A DNA stretch of 64,000 nt from Cyprinus carpio (lineage: Eukaryota > Chordata > Actinopteri > Cypriniformes > Cyprinidae): positions 2,167,447 through 2,231,446 of the forward strand of contig NC_056581.1 of NCBI RefSeq assembly GCF_018340385.1. The letters are read 5' to 3'. The position numbers and the translations under genes are program-made. This document shows positions 59,994 through 64,000 of this stretch, piece by piece. Positions within the stretch are counted from its first letter, which is position 1. Every line of letters begins with the position of its first letter. The notes under the pieces were generated by a model. That model saw nothing but the letters and a program-made list of their open reading frames with translations, did not search any database and was not told the DNA's origin.

Positions 59994-60851
59994 GAAGGAC
60001 TCCGTCACAACCTAGATCCAGCGATATGTTTTTCGAGAATTCTCCCCCAGCCACAGAGCGGGAGAGGAGCAGGTTTGAGGGAACTCGCCTGGTGGTCTTC
60101 CGGGGAACCAGGGGAGGTCGCCAAGGAGGGAATGGTCGAGAGGAGGTGCAACATCGCTCTCAACCGTGGCTTCCCTTCGACCCTGGGCTCGTGGGGGACG
60201 GATCAGTGCCACTGTCTCACCATGGCGGACGGAGAGGGGAGAGGAAGCGCAAGTCCGCCATGGTGGCGCCACTGCCCACGATGGCCGCAGAGCCAGTGCC
60301 ACGAGGCAGGAAGGACGCCGTCAGGCCTAGATCCAGCGGTGTGGGATTTTTTTCGAATCCGTTCCCCAGCCACCATCGAGGAACGGAGGGGGAGACTCCG
60401 GAACTTAACCACCCTTCGTCAAAGGGGGAGTGAGGTGAGTGGCCTGGCGCAATTGTTTTGGACCATGGCGGTCGGGTTGGGTTATAATGATGCAGCACTG
60501 AAGGACTTTTTTAACAATTGTCTGGATGACCCTTTGCCTCAATGGGAGATGAAGGGGCTGGAGATCCTAGACTTTTGGGGGTTTACCCGTTACCTGTGCC
60601 ATCGGGCTCAGTGGGATACATCAACCACACGTGAGTCTCCAGACAAGATGGCCGCCAGCCCAGCGCCACAGCACAAGATGGCCGCCAGCCCAGCGCCCAC
60701 AGCACAAGATGGCCGCCAGCCCAGCGCCACAGCACAAGATGGCCGCCAGCCCAGCGCCACAGCACAAGATGTCCGCCAGCCCAGCGCCACAGCACAAGAT
60801 GGCCGCCAGCCCTGCGCCACAGCCCAAGATGGCCGCGGGAGACAGTATTAA
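59961..60851 (+). CDS. Gag-like frame of the LTR element
   Basis: Open for 296 codons from within the 5' LTR; the true start is unknown (an internal ATG, such as the MVERRCNIALNRGF one, is possible). The segment GLDPAVWDFFRIRSPATIEE, then MAVGLGYNDAALKDFFNNCL and LDDPLPQWEMKGLEILDFW, resembles the capsid-like part of proteins I know from many cyprinid repeats. A first copy of the LDPA...FFR...SPAT stretch occurs near 60014-60092, so the N-terminal region is internally duplicated. The frame runs into KMAASPAPQH repeats and shifts near 60700. No CCHC zinc knuckle is seen. The gag identity is inferred. Confidence 0.45.
   Translation: MDLPFCVRVVTEGLRHNLDPAICFSRILPQPQSGRGAGLRELAWWSSGEPGEVAKEGMVERRCNIALNRGFPSTLGSWGTDQCHCLTMADGEGRGSASPPWWRHCPRWPQSQCHEAGRTPSGLDPAVWDFFRIRSPATIEERRGRLRNLTTLRQRGSEVSGLAQLFWTMAVGLGYNDAALKDFFNNCLDDPLPQWEMKGLEILDFWGFTRYLCHRAQWDTSTTRESPDKMAASPAPQHKMAASPAPTAQDGRQPSATAQDGRQPSATAQDVRQPSATAQDGRQPCATAQDGRGRQY
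59995..60005 (+). other. Self-priming primer-binding site
   Basis: AAGGACTCCGT begins one base after the 5' LTR. Eleven bases pair with the RNA start, the length used by Tf1, where the folded RNA 5' end is cleaved and primes minus-strand synthesis. No TGG-type tRNA primer site is present at this position. Confidence 0.75.
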
Positions 60852-61075
60852 GCTACTTTTCCAGGATGTGCCAGATCCCAGAGTGTCCCAGGAGTGTTTA
60901 CATCACGGCCGCTGAGCCAGCGCCAATGCCCAAGATGGCCACCAGTTCAGCACCACAGCACAAGAGGGCTGCCAGCCCAGCGCCACAGCACAAGATGGCC
61001 GCCAGCCCAGCACCACAGCACGAGATGACCGCCAGCCCAGCACCACTGCACAGGATGGTCGAATCTACACCTGTG
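60643..61075 (+). repeat. 30-bp tandem repeat (KMAASPAPQH)
   Basis: About eleven units of AAGATGGCCGCCAGCCCAGC plus GCCACAGCAC, broken at 60841-60934 by a unique stretch. One unit has a one-base insertion that shifts the frame to QDGRQPSATA. The array is intact enough that recent unequal exchange or replication slippage is likely. Confidence 0.92.
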
Positions 61076-61189
61076 TTGGCAGACAAGATGGTTGACTCAA
61101 CGCCTGAGTCTTCCATCAAGGAGCCACCGGCACACCATCATAGAGGCCGCAGGAGGAGGAGACAGGCGTCAGCCGTTCCTCAAAGCCCG

Positions 61190-61435
61190 GAGGACGTTCC
61201 CGAGCAGGCCGCTGCCGTCCAGGACGACGTTCCCGAGCGGGCCGCTGTCGTCCAGGAGGACGTTCCCGAGCGGGCCGCTGTCGTCCAGGAGGACGTTCCC
61301 GAGCGGGCCGCTGCCGTCCAGGAGGACGTTCCCGAGCGGGCCGCTGCCGTCCAGGAGGACGTTCCCGAGCGGGCCGCTGCCGTCCAGGAGGACGTTCCCG
61401 AGCAGGCCGCTGTCGTCCAGGTGGACGTGCCCCGA
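61190..61435 (+). repeat. 33-bp tandem repeat (EDVPERAAVVQ)
   Basis: About seven and a half units encoding 11 residues each, with first and last units variant (EQAA, VDVP). Units are nearly identical. Confidence 0.92.
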
Positions 61436-61439
61436 GGTT

Positions 61440-63190
61440 CCCGAGGCGGGGCTCGAGGTGGTTCTGGAGGCCGAGACGGTGCCCGAGGCTGTGCCCGATG
61501 CCGAGACGGTGCCCGATGCCGAGGCGGTGCCCGAGGCGGTGTCCGATGCCGAGGCGGTGCCCGATGCCGAGGCGGTGCCCGAGGCGGTGCCTGATGCGGT
61601 GGCCGAAGCGGTTTCCCGATGCAATGTCCGATGCCGAGGCGGTGCCCGTTGCCGAGGCGGTGCCCGTTGCCGAGGGCGGTGCCCGTTGCCGAGGCGGTGC
61701 CCGATGCCGAGGCGGTGCCCGTTGCCGAGGCGGTGCCCGATGCCGAGGCCGTGCCTGATGCGGTGGCCGAGGTGGTTCCCGATGCAATGTCCGATGCCGA
61801 GGCGGTGCCCGATGCCGAGGCGGTGCCCGAGGCGGTGCCTGATGCGGTGGCCGAGGCGGTTCCCGATGCAATGTCCGATGCCGAGGCGGTGCCCGATGCC
61901 GAGGCGGTGCCCGAGGGCGGTGCCTGATGCGGTGGCCGAAGCGGTTCCCGATGCAATGTCCGATGCCGAGGCGGTGCCAGTTGCCGAGGCGGTGCCCGAT
62001 GCGAGGCGGTGCCTGATGCGGTGGCCGAGGCGGTTCCCGATGCAATGTCCGATGCCGAGGCGGTGCCCGATGCCGAGGCGGTGCCCGAGGCGGTGCCTGA
62101 TGCGGTGGCCGAAGCGGTTCCCGATGCAATGTCCGATGCCGAGGCGGTGCCCGTTGCCGAGGCGGTGCCCGATGCCGAGGCGGTGCCCGAGGCGGTGCCC
62201 GATGCCGAGGCGGTGCCTGATGCGGTGGCCGAGGTGGTTCCCGATGCAATGTCCGATGCCGAGGCGGTGCCCGATGCCGAGGCGGTGCCCGAGGCGGTGC
62301 CTGATGCGGTGGCCGAGGCGGTTCCCGATGCAATGTCCGATGCCGAGGCGGTGCCCGATGCCGAGGCGGTGCCCGATGCCGAGGCGGTGCCCGATGCCGA
62401 GGCGGTGCCCGTTGCCGAGGCGGTGCCCGATGCGGTGCCAGAGACGGTGCCAGAGACGGTTCCCGATGTAATGCCCGAGACTGAGGCTGTTCTGGAGGTC
62501 AGGGCGGTGCCCGATGCCGTTCTGGAGGTCGAGGCGGTGCCCGATGCCGTTCCCGATGCGGAGGCGGTGCCCGATGCCGTTCCGCAGGTCGAGGCGGTGC
62601 CCGATGTTGTTCCAGAGACCGAGGCGGTGCCCGAGTTGGTTCCGGAGGCCGAGGCCGTGCCCGAGGCGGTGCCCGATGCGCAGGCCGAGGTCGTTCCCGA
62701 GGCGGTGGCCGATGCGCAGGCCGAGGTCGTTCCTGAGGTGGGGCCCGATGCAGAGGTCGTTCCCGAGGCGGTGTCCTTGTCCAAGGCCGTTCCCGAGGCG
62801 GTGCCCGAGGCCGAGGCCATTCCCGAGGCGGTGCCCGATGCCAAGGCCGTTCCCGAGGCGGTGCCCGAAGTCGAGCCCGAGGTCGTTCCCGAGGCCGTTC
62901 CCGAGGCGGGGTCCTTGTCCAATGCCGTTCCTGAGGCCGTTCCTGAGGCCGTTCCTGAGACCCGTTCCTGAGACCGTTCCCGAGGCGGTGCCCGATGCCG
63001 AGGTCGTTCCCGAGGCGGTGTCCTTGTCCGATGCCGTTCCTGAGGCCATTCCCGAGGCGGTGCCCGATGCTGTTCCGGAGGCCGATGCGGGGCCCGAGAT
63101 GGTTCCGGAGGCGATACCCGTGTCCAAGGCCGTTCCCGAGGCGGTGCCCTTGTCTGAAGCCGTTCCCGATGCCGTTCCCAATGCCGTGAC
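61440..63190 (+). repeat. 18-bp-based higher-order repeat (DAEAVP)
   Basis: Units based on GATGCCGAGGCGGTGCCC and the shorter GAGGCGGTGCCC form a higher-order pattern of about 80-200 bp, marked by GTTCCCGATGCAATGTCCGA at eight sites. Several one-base gaps (near 61670, 61915 and 62001) shift the frame. The proximal part is highly regular, while 62480-63190 is more diverged (VPEAVPEVEPEVVPEA). The composition gives stop-free frames on both strands, so the very long minus-strand frames here are artefacts. Confidence 0.9.
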
Positions 63191-63545
63191 CTGGCCATCG
63201 CCACAGCCTGCTCCTTACTGGCTCCCCGATTGGCAGGTTCCATTCGGGCCACTCAGATGGCGAATTCCTCCCTGGCCGTCTGCACAACGAGAATGGACTG
63301 ATCCACCGTGGCCACCTGAACTGCCTGGCCCCTCGTGGTCCCCTGAACTTTCGGGTCCACCATGGCCCCCTGATCTGACCAAGCCACCTGGGCTACCAGG
63401 GGAGCCATCGCTGCCGGTCCCAGTTCCCCTACACGGGCCTGGCCCGCCATCCCTCCCCCTGTTCTGCCTCCACCAGTCCACCTCCCTCCTGGTCTCTTTG
63501 TTTTGTGTTTATTTTGTTCTGAGGAGCATCTGGAAGCTGCTCCTT
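63190..63545 (+). other. Pro/Trp-rich 3' part of the LTR element interior
   Basis: The plus frame continues as WPSPQPAPYWLPDWQVPFG and PPWPPELPGPSWSPELSG, then a hydrophobic LLVSLFCVYFVLRS, up to the polypurine tract. It may be the tail of the element's protein or simply repeat-derived. Confidence 0.4.
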
Positions 63546-63558
63546 AGAGGGGGGGTAG
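63546..63558 (+). other. Polypurine tract
   Basis: AGAGGGGGGGTAG immediately before the 3' LTR, in the position needed for plus-strand priming. Confidence 0.8.
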
Positions 63559-63919
63559 TGTCACGGTGTCTGTTCTGTGTCTCCCTGGGTGGCCACTAGA
63601 GGTCTCACTTCCCCTTATTGTCACCTTCGTCAGAACTACATTTCCCACTAGCCTTATCTGTTCATCACTGTTTATTGGGTTCAGCTGTCACCACTTACCT
63701 TGTTTGCACCTGTCTTTAAATACCCTGGTTGTTTCTGTCATGATTACGGAGTCCTTGTTTAATGTCACCCTGGTTTCGTGTTTCCTTGCTTTGTTCGTGT
63801 TTCTTGTTTTGGACTGATTACCTGGATTTTGACCATTGCCTGGCTAAGTTTATGATATTTGGATTGCCCCAATAAACATACTGCACTTGGATCTACCTTT
63901 TTGTGTGCGTGTCGTGACA
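63559..63919 (+). repeat. 3' LTR
   Basis: Identical to the 5' LTR except GGTTGTTTC for GGTTGGTTTC and CCTTGTTTAA for CCTTGCTTAA. Confidence 0.93.
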
Positions 63920-63924
63920 CAGTC

Positions 63925-64000
63925 GCGTGAGGCATCTTCCTCTTCTTCTGCTTTATGGCAGATCGCAGACTTAAAAGTGCATTACCGCCACCTATCTCTT
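63925..64000 (+). repeat. Dispersed repeat at the right flank
   Basis: GCTTTATGGCAGATCGCAGA and AAGTGCATTACCGCCACCTA match 54860-54925. The LTR element inserted beside or at the edge of this repeat. It runs off the window. Confidence 0.8.

Larger units (their letters stand above)
59632..63919 (+). mobile_element. Young non-autonomous Tf1/sushi-like LTR retrotransposon
   Basis: 4288 bp with LTRs of 362 bp (59632-59993) and 361 bp (63559-63919), TG...CA ends and an exact CAGTC duplication. The LTRs differ only by a one-base gap and one C/T change, so insertion was recent. A polypurine tract (AGAGGGGGGGTAG, 63546-63558) precedes the 3' LTR. The primer site is not a tRNA match but is complementary to the predicted RNA start (see the separate entries). 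The 3565-bp interior has a gag-like frame and long tandem-repeat frames but no protease, reverse transcriptase, RNase H or integrase motif, so it must rely on a partner. The class is inferred from the self-priming arrangement and LTR architecture. Confidence 0.88.

Noticed and set aside
61190..63190. Possible CRISPR array or satellite
   Set aside because: Units are contiguous with no unique spacers, code-like in length, and lie inside an LTR element of a eukaryote.
61116..63287. Very long minus-strand frames (up to 690 codons) rich in SGTAS or RAPPR
   Set aside because: They run over the GC-rich 18/33-bp repeats, exist because the unit has no stop triplets on either strand, and lie antisense to the LTR element.

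Overview
The window is eukaryotic and looks like a teleost fish chromosome segment, most likely cyprinid. It is AT-rich, its genes have short exons with GT-AG introns, it has long simple-sequence tracts, and it is packed with fish-type transposons (hAT, Tf1/sushi-like LTR elements, a DIRS fragment, an L2-type LINE, a LINE with a restriction-like endonuclease, and foldback MITEs). No rRNA, tRNA, CRISPR array or prokaryotic operon was seen.

Layout. Positions 1-430 are CpG-rich and promoter-like. From 1287 to about 7951 (+) lies a decayed LDL-receptor-family gene: LDLa repeats, propeller-type exons, a half EGF module and a cytoplasmic tail, with frameshifts, an in-frame stop and a clipped membrane segment. 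At 9235-11494 (+) is a compact three-exon gene for a signal peptide, one EGF domain, one membrane helix and a short basic tail. Its last exon and intron phase resemble the tail of the decayed receptor, so it may be a stripped-down relative. Two intronless claudin-23-type genes follow on the minus strand (13889-14692 and 17138-17905). A four-exon PARM1-like mucin gene lies at 20942-23665 (+).

The 27.8-44.1 kb part holds features of a secretory calcium-binding phosphoprotein (SCPP) locus: a short Pro/Tyr/Asn-rich gene on the minus strand (27833-28345), a second copy of one of its exons (33094-33201), and a small acidic Ser/Asp/Glu-rich gene on the plus strand (43697-44101). Both genes end the signal-peptide exon two residues into the mature protein with a phase-0 intron, the usual SCPP layout. 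From general knowledge, PARM1 and the SCPP genes lie on the same chromosome arm in tetrapods (human 4q13-q21), so this looks like a conserved neighbourhood, heavily interrupted by mobile DNA.

The right half is mostly repeats. A stretch at 37.86-42.19 kb is duplicated in the same orientation at 54.43-59.20 kb, each copy with its own insertions (an L2-type LINE in the first, other repeats in the second). A hAT element with an exact 8-bp target duplication (49349-51221) holds a second hAT-like element (49766-50452). A hAT-like element at 51725-53558 holds a solo LTR with an exact 5-bp duplication. The window ends with a young, nearly intact, apparently non-autonomous LTR retrotransposon (59632-63919). 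Its 361-362-bp LTRs differ at two positions, it has a 5-bp target duplication, and the predicted 5' end of its RNA is complementary over 11 nt to the sequence beside the 5' LTR, the arrangement of self-priming Tf1/sushi elements. Its interior is mostly tandem repeats with long open frames and no recognisable pol.
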